A stretch of DNA of 46,849 bases from Bacteroidota bacterium (GTDB lineage: Bacteria; Bacteroidota; Bacteroidia; Chitinophagales; Chitinophagaceae), in the NCBI GenBank assembly GCA_018267675.1, contig JAFDYA010000120.1, positions 1 to 46,849 on the forward strand, in the 5' to 3' direction. The position numbers and the translations under genes were made by a program. Below are positions 16,175 to 26,477 of this stretch, piece after piece (the first letter of the stretch is position 1; each line of letters opens with the position of its first letter). The notes under the pieces are model-generated. The model worked only from the letters and a program-made list of their open reading frames with translations. It did not search any database and was not told the origin of the DNA.

Positions 16175-16262
16175 GTTAATAGTTAAAAACTGTGTTCGTG
16201 AATATGTTGATAAGCTGTTGTTTTTTGATGAGTTTTTCGTCTTGTTTTAGATTAGAATCCTG

Positions 16263-17621
16263 TCACTTTTTACTAAGAATTTGAGCAATTTCGGGTACGA
16301 GTTTATCAATATCTCCTGCGCCGGAAGTGATCATTAAATCCAAGGGTGCCCGAGCTACATACTCCAGCAAACCCGCCTTACTCAGAATAATGTGTGCCGG
16401 ATTAGTCATAAGTTGGGCTATCGTGTCCGATGTGACGCCTGAGATTGGCAATTCCCGTGCAGGATAAATATCCAGGAGGAGTACTTCATCGGCGGCATCT
16501 AGTGCACGGGCAAAACCTTCTGCCAAGTCTCGGGTACGCGAAAACAAATGTGGTTGAAACGCTATCACACAACGACGATTCGGGAATAAATGTTTTGCAC
16601 TTTTGATCAGCGCGGCCAGCTCTTCGGGATGATGGGCATAGTCGTCAATATAAACGACAGCTTCGGTCCGTAGAATATACTCAAAGCGACGTTTCACTCC
16701 TTTGAAGCCGGCTAATGCCTGCTTCACTTGTTCGGAGGGTAGGCCAAGTATTTGTGTTACGGCGATTGCCGCAACAGCATTCTCAACATTGTGCATTCCG
16801 CCGATGGGCAGCCAAAGGTTTTCGATTCGGGTTTCGCCCTGCACGAAGTGAAAATGATAGCCACCATTGTCCTGACGGATATCTTCCGCAAAGCAATCTG
16901 CTGCGTCATTCTGAAGGGAATAGGTCAAGGTAGTCGGCCCAGTAAGCAAGGCACCGTGCCGTAGGCCATGCTTCACCAACAGTGTCCCATTGGGCTTGAT
17001 GTTTTTGGTATATTGTATAAATGCTGCTTCCAGTGCCTCCAGAGTGCCGTAAATATCCAAGTGATCCGCATCCATAGAGCTGAGCACGGCTACATCAGGG
17101 GATAATTTCAAAAATGAACGATCATATTCGTCCGCTTCCACTACAGCCAGATCTTTATCACTAGACCAATAATTGGTGCCATAGTTCACCGATACCCCAC
17201 CAAGAAAAGCATTGCACCCTGCACCTGCTTCCCGAATTAAGTACCCGATCATGGTACTAATTGTTGTCTTACCATGAGTACCGGCAACTGTTACGGCATG
17301 CATGGCTTCCGTAATCCACTGCAACACGTCGCTGCGTTTCTTCACCAAAAAATCCTGCTGGATATACCAATTCCATTCCTGGTTATCTTTTGGAATAGCT
17401 GGAGTGTACACAACTAGGTCGGCATCTTGCCAGAGTAAAGCAACCTCATCAGAATAATGAATTGTCGCCCCTTCTTTGACCAGTTGCTTGGTTAGTTCCG
17501 TTTCAGTACGATCATAGCCACGAACCTCTGCGCCACGCTGCATAAAGAAGCGTGCCAACGCACTCATACCGATACCACCGATACCCAGAAAATAGACTTT
17601 TTGGAATTTGCTTAGGTTCAT
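16263..17621 (-). CDS. murC: UDP-N-acetylmuramate--L-alanine ligase MurC
   Basis: This 452-residue cytoplasmic Mur ligase adds L-Ala to UDP-MurNAc using ATP. The N-terminal nucleotide-binding motif FLGIGGIGMSALA is at 11-23, the ATP loop GTHGKTT at 114-120, the carbamylated-lysine region and EADEYDRSF follow, and the C-terminal domain holds DDYAHHPEE. The HGKTT loop and GIGGIGMS distinguish MurC from MurD and MurE. The start codon overlaps the murG stop (ATGA), so the two are translationally coupled. An 88-base spacer separates it from ftsQ. Confidence 0.98.
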   Translation of the reverse strand: MNLSKFQKVYFLGIGGIGMSALARFFMQRGAEVRGYDRTETELTKQLVKEGATIHYSDEVALLWQDADLVVYTPAIPKDNQEWNWYIQQDFLVKKRSDVLQWITEAMHAVTVAGTHGKTTISTMIGYLIREAGAGCNAFLGGVSVNYGTNYWSSDKDLAVVEADEYDRSFLKLSPDVAVLSSMDADHLDIYGTLEALEAAFIQYTKNIKPNGTLLVKHGLRHGALLTGPTTLTYSLQNDAADCFAEDIRQDNGGYHFHFVQGETRIENLWLPIGGMHNVENAVAAIAVTQILGLPSEQVKQALAGFKGVKRRFEYILRTEAVVYIDDYAHHPEELAALIKSAKHLFPNRRCVIAFQPHLFSRTRDLAEGFARALDAADEVLLLDIYPARELPISGVTSDTIAQLMTNPAHIILSKAGLLEYVARAPLDLMITSGAGDIDKLVPEIAQILSKK

Positions 17622-18745
17622 TGTGCGTTTAGATTTTGAGGGGAAACGTGGGCTAATTCAAAAAGTTCTTTAGCTATTCTTTCATCAGCATCATCAATTG
17701 CCAGTGCGCTAAGGGCTTCCTGCATCCGTACTTGTTTTGCCTGGTCGGCAATCAGTGCAAAAAGAATCGGAACGAGCATTGTGGCCGCGTCCTTATCGGG
17801 CACCATAATGGCAGCTTCTTTTTCTACCAATGCTTGCGCATTGCTTGTCTGATGGTCTTCTGCGGCGAAAGGATAGGGCACAAACACGACCGGCTTTGCC
17901 ACAATACATAACTCTGCGATGGCTAAAGCACCTGCACGGGAGATGACGAAATCGGCAGCAGCATAGGCGGTAGCCATATCTCGGATGAACTCTTGTACCT
18001 GCACGCTACCTACAAAGGGGGCAGCTTGTTGCTTTGCTGTTTCCAAGTAAGGCTTTCCACACTGCCAAATAACCTGTAAACCACCCGCTACCAACGCTTC
18101 CAGGCCATTGCCCACAGCCTCATTGATGGACTTTGCACCTAAGCTTCCTCCTACAACCAGCAATACCTTCTTATCTTGAAGTAGCTGCAATTTTTGCCTT
18201 GCATCTGTCTGCGAAACAGTTGCCTTGCTTATCGACTTCCGAACTGGATTGCCCGTCTTCATCAATTTCGTCTTGGGGAAGAACTTGTCCATTCCGTCAT
18301 AGGCCACACAAATTCTCTCGGCTTTTTTCGCAAGAAGTTTATTGCTCTTTCCGGCATAAGAGTTCTGCTCCTGAATGACCGTTGGGACTCCCAATTGCTG
18401 CGCCGCATTCAGGAGTGGGAAGGAGGCATATCCACCCACACCCAACACGATATTTGGTTGAAACTGCTGAATAATGTTTCGTGCTTTAATTGCGCTTTTC
18501 AACATTTTCAGTGGAAGCGAAAGGTTTTTCAAAAAATTACTCCGGTCAAGACCGGCAATGGGCAATCCAATGATTTGAAAACCCTCTTGGGGCACCTTCT
18601 CCATTTCCATCTTCCCCTCAGCGCCCACGAAAAGAATCGCGGCATCGGGGCTAAGTCGTTGCACAGCATGGCCCACAGCAACAGCCGGGAAAATATGCCC
18701 TCCTGTGCCGCCACCTGCAATGATGAGTCGAATTTGCTTTTCCAT
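17618..18745 (-). CDS. murG: Undecaprenyl-PP-MurNAc-pentapeptide GlcNAc transferase MurG
   Basis: This 375-residue GT-B glycosyltransferase, peripheral to the inner membrane, converts lipid I to lipid II. The GGGTGGHIFPAVAV loop at 11-24 binds the lipid-linked acceptor. LGVGGYASFP and IQEQNSYAGKSNK follow in the N domain. The C domain contains VVGGSLGAKSINEA, VISRAGALAIAEL and PYPFAAEDHQTSNA, the UDP-GlcNAc site. The gene starts five bases after the ftsW stop and overlaps murC by four bases. Confidence 0.98.
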   Translation of the reverse strand: MEKQIRLIIAGGGTGGHIFPAVAVGHAVQRLSPDAAILFVGAEGKMEMEKVPQEGFQIIGLPIAGLDRSNFLKNLSLPLKMLKSAIKARNIIQQFQPNIVLGVGGYASFPLLNAAQQLGVPTVIQEQNSYAGKSNKLLAKKAERICVAYDGMDKFFPKTKLMKTGNPVRKSISKATVSQTDARQKLQLLQDKKVLLVVGGSLGAKSINEAVGNGLEALVAGGLQVIWQCGKPYLETAKQQAAPFVGSVQVQEFIRDMATAYAAADFVISRAGALAIAELCIVAKPVVFVPYPFAAEDHQTSNAQALVEKEAAIMVPDKDAATMLVPILFALIADQAKQVRMQEALSALAIDDADERIAKELFELAHVSPQNLNAQ

Positions 18746-18750
18746 TTCAA

Positions 18751-20070
18751 TTAGGCCAATGCTGGTTCAAGAGTTCGCTTTGTCTTAGGGCTGGGTAAGG
18801 GTGCTTTGCGTAGCAAGTCGGTAGGTGGAGTAGCTTGCTCCGGCTGGCCACTTCCGCCATTGTCGCCATCTGTATCGTCATCTTCGTCGCTACCGGTGGT
18901 ATCACTAATTGTATTTCCCATGCCATCCTTTCCTTCCATTTCGTCCACATACCTACTCACAGAAAGCACGATGCCAATAGCGATTGACGTGAACCAAATC
19001 GATGACCCGCCCATGCTCACCATTGGCAGGGTAAGGCCGGTAACGGGTACCAGGTGCACATTCACCGCCATATTAAGCATGGCTTGAAACACAAGTGTGA
19101 TACTCAAACCAACTGCTAGGAAGGCACCAAAGGCATAGGGACAACGTCTAAAAATTAAGATGCTCCGCCATAAAAACGCCAGATAAAGGAAGATGAGCAC
19201 ACCTCCGCCTACCAGGCCATATTCTTCGATGATGGAAGAGAAAATAAAATCGGAATAGGCTTCAGGCAAAAAGTCTCGTTGCATACTATGGCCGGGGCCT
19301 CGCCCCCACACGCCACCATTAGCAATGGCGATCTTGGCTTGAAGTCCCTGGAATGGCTCTTCTGCTTTTTGACCAGTTGAATCAGTCCCGCCTCTAAAAT
19401 CAGCTATTCTCTTCTCCCATGTTGCAGCACGACCAAAACCGGTGAGTTTTGATACAGCAAAGAGCATGATCACACCAAACACTCCGGCCAAGGCCAACAT
19501 GGCGATATGCTTCACATTCACCCGACCTATAAAAAACAAGATGCAACAAGTGGCTCCCAACATCAAAGCGGTGGACAGATTGGCCGGCGCAATGAGTGCG
19601 CAGGTGAGGAGCACGGGGATCAACACCGGTAAAAAACCCTTTCTCAAATCTTTGATGGATCCTTGTTTCTGAGATAATAAGCGAGCCAAAAACATAAACA
19701 AAACAAGCTTGGCAAAATCCGATGTCTGGAAGGTGAGGTTCACGACCGGGAGGCGGATCCAACGGGAGCCATTGTTATAGGTAGTTCCAAAGAACAAAGT
19801 GTATGCAAGCAAGGGTATTGAGACCAAATAAGCCAATACAGAAAGCTTAGCAAAAACAGTATAATTGACCCGATGTACCAGAAAGATGATCACTAAACCC
19901 GCAGCAAGTACAGAAAGTTGCTTCACGAGATAATAGGTCGCGTTTTTATCTAGCTTAAATGCCAGGGATCTGGTAGAGCTATAAACAGCCAACAACGAAA
20001 AGAACGTCAAAATCAGGACTACTGACCAAATGGCACGATCACCACGGAGTTTCTGTAAGATTTGTTGCAT
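18751..20070 (-). CDS. ftsW: Septal peptidoglycan glycosyltransferase FtsW (SEDS family)
   Basis: The protein has 439 residues and about ten transmembrane helices. SEDS hallmarks include YNGSRWIRLP, FQTSDFAKLVLFMFLARLLS, FLPEAYSDFIFSSIIEEYG (catalytic Asp region) and GLTLPMVSMGGSS near the C-terminal helices. FtsW polymerises lipid II at the septum together with FtsI. The last ~70 residues form a cytoplasmic tail with an acidic run (SDEDDDTDGDNGG) and then a Pro/Lys segment, longer than in E. coli and of unknown role. It is located between murD and murG, as is usual for the dcw order. Confidence 0.97.
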   Translation of the reverse strand: MQQILQKLRGDRAIWSVVLILTFFSLLAVYSSTRSLAFKLDKNATYYLVKQLSVLAAGLVIIFLVHRVNYTVFAKLSVLAYLVSIPLLAYTLFFGTTYNNGSRWIRLPVVNLTFQTSDFAKLVLFMFLARLLSQKQGSIKDLRKGFLPVLIPVLLTCALIAPANLSTALMLGATCCILFFIGRVNVKHIAMLALAGVFGVIMLFAVSKLTGFGRAATWEKRIADFRGGTDSTGQKAEEPFQGLQAKIAIANGGVWGRGPGHSMQRDFLPEAYSDFIFSSIIEEYGLVGGGVLIFLYLAFLWRSILIFRRCPYAFGAFLAVGLSITLVFQAMLNMAVNVHLVPVTGLTLPMVSMGGSSIWFTSIAIGIVLSVSRYVDEMEGKDGMGNTISDTTGSDEDDDTDGDNGGSGQPEQATPPTDLLRKAPLPSPKTKRTLEPALA

Positions 20071-20106
20071 CGTCGTAGGCTTTTATTAAGGCTATTAATT
20101 AGGGGA

Positions 20107-21507
20107 CTAAAGTGCTTTCACAGCGGCTTTAAATTGATTGCCGCGGTCTTCATAATTCTTAAATAGGTCAAAGGAGGCACAAGCGGGCGATAACAAGACA
20201 GTATCGCCAGGGGATGCAAGCTGAAAGGCCTTTTGCACGGCTTCCTCAGCACTGGCAGCATCTTCCATGCAAGCTATTTCATGTCCGAACGCCGCATGAA
20301 TCGGCGCATTATTGACACCAAGACAAACAATAGCTTTTACTTTCTCTTTTACTAATTCACTTAGTTCAGAATAGTCGTTGCCTTTGTCTTGTCCGCCCAA
20401 GATCAATACTGTTGGTGTCTTCATGCTTTCCAAGGCATACCAAACCGAGTTGACATTCGTGGCCTTACTATCATTGATGAATTGCACCCCTCTAACAGCG
20501 GCAACAAACTCCAAGCGATGATCCAGACCTTCGAACGTGGAAAAGCTAGCTCTGATTTTTTCCTTCCTTATTCCGGCAATTTGTGCTGAAATACCTGCTG
20601 CCATTGTGTTGAGCTGATTATGTTTTCCGGGTAATGTGAGATCATGAATGGATACTTGATTGTCATTCCCTTGATATCGGAAATGAATATTGTCTTCTTG
20701 TAGAAATGCACCAATCGCTGTTTCTAATTTATCCTGCATAGTGATGTGTGAAATGGGTACTGTAAAGGAATGTTTGTTGATATAATCCATGATGACAGGG
20801 TCGTCTGCATTTATTATGAAATAGTTGTGTTGATTTTGATTCTTTGCGATCAAAAACTTCGCTGCGATGTAGTTGGAAAAATCGTAGTTGTATCGGTCCA
20901 GATGATCGGGGGTAATATTGAGTAACACCGCGATGTCCGGTTGAAAATGATGCGTATCGTCCAGTTGGAAAGAACTTACCTCCATCACATACCACTCAGT
21001 AGGTTCTTCGATAATTTGCTTTGCGAAAGAGTTGCCGATATTGCCCACCATACTTACACTGTATCCGGCTTCTTTGAGAATATGATAGCAGAGTTTAGTT
21101 GTCGTACTCTTGCCATTGGAGCCAGTAATAGCAATCACTTTAGATGCCCCCTTATAGCGGAAGCCAAACTCAATCTCACTTTCTACCCATATTCCCTGCG
21201 CTCGAATCTCCTTCATGATCGGGGCTTTCTCCGGGATGCCGGGGCTTTTTACAATACAGTCGGCATTCAAGATATTTTGTAGCGTATGGCCACCTTCTTC
21301 ATAAGGTATGGAAGCGGCATCCAACAATTCTTTGTAGGCTGGTTTGATTGCACCGCCATCACTCACCCAAACATCCCAGGCCCGAGCCTTACCGAGCAAA
21401 GCCGCGCCAACACCACTCTCCGCTGCACCCAATATCACAAGTTTGCCCGACGAAGCAGTTACTGCTTCGGTGCGCTCCTGATGAATATGGGCATTATGAT
21501 TGTTCAT
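20107..21507 (-). CDS. murD: UDP-N-acetylmuramoylalanine--D-glutamate ligase MurD
   Basis: The protein has 466 residues. The N-terminal Rossmann segment is KLVILGAAESGVGAALLGK (about 22-40), the ATP loop ITGSNGKSTTTKL is at 127-139, NITPDHLDRY lies in the central domain, and FINDSKATNVNSVWYALE with LILGGQDKGNDYSEL in the C-terminal domain is diagnostic for MurD. It adds D-Glu to UDP-MurNAc-L-Ala in the cytoplasm. A ~17-residue polar N-terminal extension precedes the first strand. It lies 21 bases after mraY and 36 bases before ftsW. Confidence 0.98.
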   Translation of the reverse strand: MNNHNAHIHQERTEAVTASSGKLVILGAAESGVGAALLGKARAWDVWVSDGGAIKPAYKELLDAASIPYEEGGHTLQNILNADCIVKSPGIPEKAPIMKEIRAQGIWVESEIEFGFRYKGASKVIAITGSNGKSTTTKLCYHILKEAGYSVSMVGNIGNSFAKQIIEEPTEWYVMEVSSFQLDDTHHFQPDIAVLLNITPDHLDRYNYDFSNYIAAKFLIAKNQNQHNYFIINADDPVIMDYINKHSFTVPISHITMQDKLETAIGAFLQEDNIHFRYQGNDNQVSIHDLTLPGKHNQLNTMAAGISAQIAGIRKEKIRASFSTFEGLDHRLEFVAAVRGVQFINDSKATNVNSVWYALESMKTPTVLILGGQDKGNDYSELSELVKEKVKAIVCLGVNNAPIHAAFGHEIACMEDAASAEEAVQKAFQLASPGDTVLLSPACASFDLFKNYEDRGNQFKAAVKAL

Positions 21508-21528
21508 GTTCTTAGTAAATGCTTTCGT

Positions 21529-22800
21529 TTATTGTAGCTTCAGTGTAACGATGCTGAGTACAGCTAGGATGATGCCGACGATCCAAAACCGGACAGTAAT
21601 CTTGCTTTCGTTATACCCCAATTTTTGATAGTGGTGATGCAGTGGGCTCATTAGAAAAATGCGACGCCCTTCACCATATTTACGCTTAGTATGCTTAAAC
21701 CAAGCTACCTGCATCATTACACTCAGGTTCTCGACCAAAAAGATTCCACAAATGATGGGTACTAAAAGCTCTTTGCGGACGATGATAGCCAATGAGGCGA
21801 TGATACCACCCAAGGCTAAACTTCCGGTATCTCCCATGAACACTTGCGCCGGATAGGCATTATACCAAAGGAACCCAACACAAGCACCAATAAATGCACC
21901 GATAAAGACTGATAATTCTCCCAAATTTGGGATGTGCATGATGTTGAGGTATGCAGCAAAAATGAAGTTACCGGACACGTAGGCAAACACACCAAGACAT
22001 ACGGCGGCAATGGCGGAGACGCCTGTTGCCAAGCCGTCAATACCATCTGTAATATTGGCGCCATTGCTCACTGCGGTGATAATTAATGTAACAAACAAGA
22101 TGTACAGGACGGGTGTAAGCCAATACCGATTTACCTCACCTAGAAATCCACCTATCTTCCCAAAACTCAGTTCATGGCTTTTAGTAAAGGGTACAGTCGT
22201 CACAGCGCTTTGTACTGTAGTCACCATGTGTACTCTACCCTGCTCATCTTTTCTTGGCTTCGGTTGAGACACTACCTTTTCGGTTGAATTAAACACAGCG
22301 GTTTGCCCGTTTGTCACATCTCTACTGGTCACGACGGAATTGTTCCAATACATCACCGAACCGATGATGATGCCCAGGCCTACCTGGCCCGCTATTTTAA
22401 ACCGTCCGGCCAGTCCTTCCTTATTTTTCCTAAACACCTTGATATAGTCATCCAAAAAACCAACCAAGCCCAACCAAACTGTGCTCACCAACATCAAAAT
22501 GATATAAACATTAGTAATCCGGGCAAAAAGCAGTGTCGGAATCAAAATTGCCCCAATGATGATGAGGCCACCCATAGTTGGTGTTCCTTTCTTTTGCTTT
22601 TCACCTTCTAGACCTAGGTCTCTAATGGTTTCTCCAATTTGTTTGCGATGCAAATAGGCTATCAAACGCTTTCCAAACACCATACTAATCACTAGGGATA
22701 AAATGATGGCCATGGCCGTCCGGAAGGTGATGTAATACCACACCCCTGCCCCAAAGAAGCCGTAGTGTTCGCGCAGCCAGGTAAAAAGGTAGTAGAGCAT
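21529..22800 (-). CDS. mraY: Phospho-N-acetylmuramoyl-pentapeptide transferase MraY
   Basis: This integral membrane enzyme transfers phospho-MurNAc-pentapeptide to undecaprenyl phosphate, making lipid I. Conserved elements are KKGTPTMGG near 70-78, the Mg-binding [16 protein letters not shown] near 115-130, [24 protein letters not shown] and the HHHYQKLG loop near the C terminus. At 423 residues it is about 60 longer than the E. coli enzyme. The excess is a polar insert at about 153-210 ([13 protein letters not shown] ... [12 protein letters not shown]) in what should be the periplasmic loop between helices 4 and 5. Similar inserts occur in other Bacteroidota MraY proteins, as far as I recall. 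Confidence 0.98.
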   Translation of the reverse strand: MLYYLFTWLREHYGFFGAGVWYYITFRTAMAIILSLVISMVFGKRLIAYLHRKQIGETIRDLGLEGEKQKKGTPTMGGLIIIGAILIPTLLFARITNVYIILMLVSTVWLGLVGFLDDYIKVFRKNKEGLAGRFKIAGQVGLGIIIGSVMYWNNSVVTSRDVTNGQTAVFNSTEKVVSQPKPRKDEQGRVHMVTTVQSAVTTVPFTKSHELSFGKIGGFLGEVNRYWLTPVLYILFVTLIITAVSNGANITDGIDGLATGVSAIAAVCLGVFAYVSGNFIFAAYLNIMHIPNLGELSVFIGAFIGACVGFLWYNAYPAQVFMGDTGSLALGGIIASLAIIVRKELLVPIICGIFLVENLSVMMQVAWFKHTKRKYGEGRRIFLMSPLHHHYQKLGYNESKITVRFWIVGIILAVLSIVTLKLQ

Positions 22801-22854
22801 GGGATGAATGATTACGAAAGTGGTTGTACTATTTTTTGTGTCGTTGTTGTTTGT

Positions 22855-24321
22855 CTATCGCTGTTGTTGCTTGTATGCTTCTTTTAAGATTTCATGGTCA
22901 TCGAAGTGCTGCCGAACGCCCTTAATTTCTTGATAGGTTTCGTGTCCTTTTCCGGCAATCAAAATGATGTCCCCTGTTTGTGCGAGGCTCACCGCCGTCT
23001 TGATCGCTTCCTTTCTGTCTGTGATCCGCAGGACTCGGCGGATAAGTGTTGGGTTCAGACCTGCCTCCATTTCATTCAGGATCACCTCCGGATCTTCGGA
23101 TCGTGGATTGTCCGATGTTAAAATCACCTTAGCGCTATGGGTGGCAGCTACTTCTGCCATAATTGGGCGCTTTGCTTTATCACGGTCGCCACCACAACCG
23201 ACTACTGTAATGACTTGTTGGCCATCTACGCGCACTTGGTTAATAGTTGCCAAGACATTCAAGAGTGCATCCGGCGTATGTGCGTAATCCACTATTCCGA
23301 GGAGCTTGTCTTTATCGGAGCGTATGCTTTCAAACCTGCCAGCGGCACCGGAAAGATTGCTCAGCACTTTAAGGATCTGATGCTGCTCCTGCCCTAGCAT
23401 GGTGGCCACGCCGAAGACCGCCAAAAGATTGTACGCATTGAAAATGCCGATGAGCCTACAATGCACTTCAATATCATTTATGTCCAGAACGAGCCCATCG
23501 AGTGTATTAGCAACAATCTTCCCCTTGACAGTAGCCATGGTCTTGAGGCTATAGGTCAACTTCTTAGCCGGAGTATTTTGCAACATCACTGCACCACGCC
23601 GATCATCCAAATTTGAAAGTGCAAATGCTGCTTCCGGCAGATCGTCAAAAAACCGCTTCTTCACCCTTAGGTATTCTTCAAAAGTCTTATGGTAATCTAG
23701 GTGGTCGTGGGTAATATTTGTGAAGACACCTCCTGCAAAACGGATACCGGCAATCCGATGTTGATGGATAGCGTGTGAGCTTACTTCCATAAACACGTGC
23801 GTGCAGCCTGCAGCCTGCATTCTAGCCAAAAGGCCTTGAATAGAGACCGCGTCCGGAGTGGTGTGTGTGGCTAGTTCTTTTTCTTGTCCGATTAGGTTTT
23901 GAACGGTTGAAATAAGGCCACAGGTATAGCCTAATGCAGAAAATAATTGAAAAAGCAAGGTGGCCACTGTCGTCTTACCATTGGTGCCGGTTACCCCTAC
24001 CACTTCCATGGAAGCCGAGGGATTACCGAAAAAACTATCCGCCATATACCCTGCGGCATTTGATGCGTCAGGTACCCGGACATAACAAACCTGCGGATGC
24101 AACTCTTCCGGGAATACTTCGCAAACAATCGCTACAGCTCCCGCATCTATCGCTTTAGCAATAAATAAATGGCCATCACTCACGACTCCTTTAATTGCAA
24201 TGAAAGCCGTTCCAGGTGCTACTTTCCGAGAATCAAGCGCTACACTACTAATAGCAATATCAGTAGTGCCGATCACCTCCTGTACCGGTACCGCAAATAA
24301 TATGTCTTTAAGCAAAATCAT
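22855..24321 (-). CDS. murE: UDP-MurNAc-tripeptide synthetase MurE (meso-diaminopimelate type)
   Basis: The protein has 488 residues. The N-terminal substrate domain has SRKVAPGTAFIAIKG, the ATP loop TGTNGKTT is at 111-118, FTNITHDHLDYH lies in the central domain and GCGGDRDKAKRPIM in the C-terminal one. The sequence DNPR at 404-407 is the MurE motif that selects meso-diaminopimelate rather than lysine, so the peptidoglycan is predicted to be of the A1-gamma type. It lies six bases after ftsI and 54 before mraY. Confidence 0.98.
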   Translation of the reverse strand: MILLKDILFAVPVQEVIGTTDIAISSVALDSRKVAPGTAFIAIKGVVSDGHLFIAKAIDAGAVAIVCEVFPEELHPQVCYVRVPDASNAAGYMADSFFGNPSASMEVVGVTGTNGKTTVATLLFQLFSALGYTCGLISTVQNLIGQEKELATHTTPDAVSIQGLLARMQAAGCTHVFMEVSSHAIHQHRIAGIRFAGGVFTNITHDHLDYHKTFEEYLRVKKRFFDDLPEAAFALSNLDDRRGAVMLQNTPAKKLTYSLKTMATVKGKIVANTLDGLVLDINDIEVHCRLIGIFNAYNLLAVFGVATMLGQEQHQILKVLSNLSGAAGRFESIRSDKDKLLGIVDYAHTPDALLNVLATINQVRVDGQQVITVVGCGGDRDKAKRPIMAEVAATHSAKVILTSDNPRSEDPEVILNEMEAGLNPTLIRRVLRITDRKEAIKTAVSLAQTGDIILIAGKGHETYQEIKGVRQHFDDHEILKEAYKQQQR

Positions 24322-24327
24322 GCTTTC

Positions 24328-26436
24328 TTAACCCAATTGAATGATGATAGATTGCCCATTACCTACGGCGACACCAGCGGCTATACTTTGGCTCCGGACG
24401 CTACCGCGACCTTCAACCAACACTTTCATTCCTTGCTTTTCAAGAAGGTAAACCGCGTCTTTCAAGCTCATGCCACTCACATCGGGAACCACACCACGAA
24501 TGGCAGGTTTTGCCCGAAGAACCATGCGCTGACTGGAGTCAGTTGCTGCTTGTACTACCACCCTATTGTTTCCTACATTCTTGGCAGCTTTCATGCCTAA
24601 GGTGGCCATCAACTCCTGGTAGCTGGCGCCGGTTGCTTGTCGGCCATAGTAGCCCTTCTTCGTACTTCTCTCGATACTATCCAAAGGTGATTTCCAAGTA
24701 CCCATGCCACTGGCAAAAATCTTATCGCTAATCATTCTAAACACAGGAGCTGCCAACGTGCCACCATAATAAGAGCTGGAGTGTGGCTTCGTCCGGATAG
24801 CTACACAAATTGTATAGCGTGGCTTATCGGAGGGGAAATAACCAACAAAAGAACCTTGGTAAATTTTTGCCCCATAACCATACCATTTTCCGTCAATTAG
24901 GTCGGCAACTTGTGCTGTTCCTGTTTTCCCTGAAATTTCATAGTTGGGGCTTTTGATATGCCGACCTGTGCCACTCAAGACTACCTCGCGCGTACAGCTC
25001 TGCATCTGTGCAATGGCACTTGAATCGCCCATTTGCATGATCACTTCCGGATCAAAATGCTGAATTTCCTTTCCATACTGCTTCACTCCACTCACCAAAT
25101 ATGGGCGCATCATCTTACCGCCGTTTGCAACACCATTATAGAGCATTGCAGTGCGGATAGGATTAATCATAACGCCATAGCCGGTAGCCATCCAAGGCAG
25201 TGTGGTGCCACTCCATTCCTTGGAACCGGGCTTAATGACATGGGGACGAGGCTCACCTGCAATATCAATTCCGGTACGCTTGTCAATACCAAATGCCTCT
25301 AGATGCTTGATATATTTCTCCGGATCTTTACTATAGAATTGCCAAGCGAGCTTGGCCATTGCCGCGTTGGATGAATGCGCATAGGCATCCCTAATGGTAA
25401 TTCTACCCAAGCCAAAGTGAGAATCTTTCATCACCCGTGGACCAAATTGGATCCGACCACCCTCACAATCCACAATATCATTCACGTTAATGAGCTTATC
25501 ATTGAGCAGAGACATCAGGGTGACCAGTTTAAATGTAGAACCGGGCTCGGCTGGAATGAGCGCATAATTCTGATTCTCTAAATAGCTATTTGTTTTGGTA
25601 TCATAGCCGAGGTTGACCAATGCGGCAATTTTTCCGGTATTCACTTCCATCACCACGGCCGTCCCATACAAGCAATTGTACTTCTCTAGGACTTGCATCA
25701 TGGCATGTTCGGCCACGTTTTGAATATTCAGGTCAATCGTTGTAATAATATCTTCGCCGTTCTGCGGGTCTATCTCCGTGCCTTCTACCGGCATATACAC
25801 TCCGCCGGTCATCCGCTGCATCAATCGGCTTCCGTTTGTACCACTTAACACAGAATCAAAAGTGCCTTCAAGACCAACATTGCGGGCATTCTTCCGCCAC
25901 AGACCAATAGTTCTAAAGGCCAAACTCCCATAGGGATTGATGCGCTTTGTATCGGCATCTGCAATGAAGCCACCCCGACGCTTCCCCAACTTAAAAATTG
26001 GGAGGGAGCGTAGTGCCAAATATTTATCATAGGTAACGTCTTTGGCTAGCCGGAAATAGTGGTTGCTATCATTGTAGGCACGTACCAATTCCGACTTGAT
26101 GATTGCCGGGCTTTTAATTTGTAGTATGCTATAAATACCACGAGACAGGGTGTCGACGTACTTAAAGAAACTGTCCTTTTTCACTACCGTAGGATCCAGA
26201 TGAATATCAAACTGAGGAATCGAAGAGCATAATAATTCGCCATTCTCGGTGTAAATGTTCCCGCGCTCCGCATACATTGTATCCGCCTTCATGTGCATGT
26301 TATAGGACATTTGCCGCAGCTCCTTCCCTTCTTTTATCTGCAAGTATGCTGCACGACATATGATGGCTACCCCCATAATGCACATGCAGGTAAAGGCGAT
26401 ATACACACGAAACCGGATGTCTTTCTTTACATTCAT
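24328..26436 (-). CDS. ftsI: Septal transpeptidase FtsI (class B PBP) with PASTA domain
   Basis: The protein has 702 residues. A short cytoplasmic N terminus and one transmembrane helix (about 10-32) lead into the pedestal domain (AERGNIYTENGELL ... ). The penicillin-binding domain carries the three active-site motifs: S300-T-F-K303, S355-S-N357 and K504-T-G506. The last ~60 residues (VVPDVSGMSLKDAVYLLEKQGM ... IIIQLG) are one PASTA domain, absent from E. coli FtsI but typical of Bacteroidota and Gram-positive septal PBPs, where it may bind muropeptides or partner proteins. It cross-links septal peptidoglycan with FtsW. The position between the ftsL-like gene and murE fits the dcw order. Confidence 0.96.
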   Translation of the reverse strand: MNVKKDIRFRVYIAFTCMCIMGVAIICRAAYLQIKEGKELRQMSYNMHMKADTMYAERGNIYTENGELLCSSIPQFDIHLDPTVVKKDSFFKYVDTLSRGIYSILQIKSPAIIKSELVRAYNDSNHYFRLAKDVTYDKYLALRSLPIFKLGKRRGGFIADADTKRINPYGSLAFRTIGLWRKNARNVGLEGTFDSVLSGTNGSRLMQRMTGGVYMPVEGTEIDPQNGEDIITTIDLNIQNVAEHAMMQVLEKYNCLYGTAVVMEVNTGKIAALVNLGYDTKTNSYLENQNYALIPAEPGSTFKLVTLMSLLNDKLINVNDIVDCEGGRIQFGPRVMKDSHFGLGRITIRDAYAHSSNAAMAKLAWQFYSKDPEKYIKHLEAFGIDKRTGIDIAGEPRPHVIKPGSKEWSGTTLPWMATGYGVMINPIRTAMLYNGVANGGKMMRPYLVSGVKQYGKEIQHFDPEVIMQMGDSSAIAQMQSCTREVVLSGTGRHIKSPNYEISGKTGTAQVADLIDGKWYGYGAKIYQGSFVGYFPSDKPRYTICVAIRTKPHSSSYYGGTLAAPVFRMISDKIFASGMGTWKSPLDSIERSTKKGYYGRQATGASYQELMATLGMKAAKNVGNNRVVVQAATDSSQRMVLRAKPAIRGVVPDVSGMSLKDAVYLLEKQGMKVLVEGRGSVRSQSIAAGVAVGNGQSIIIQLG

Positions 26437-26477
26437 GGGTTGAGTAGAATTTTGTTTTGAGGAATTTTTCTCTAGGG

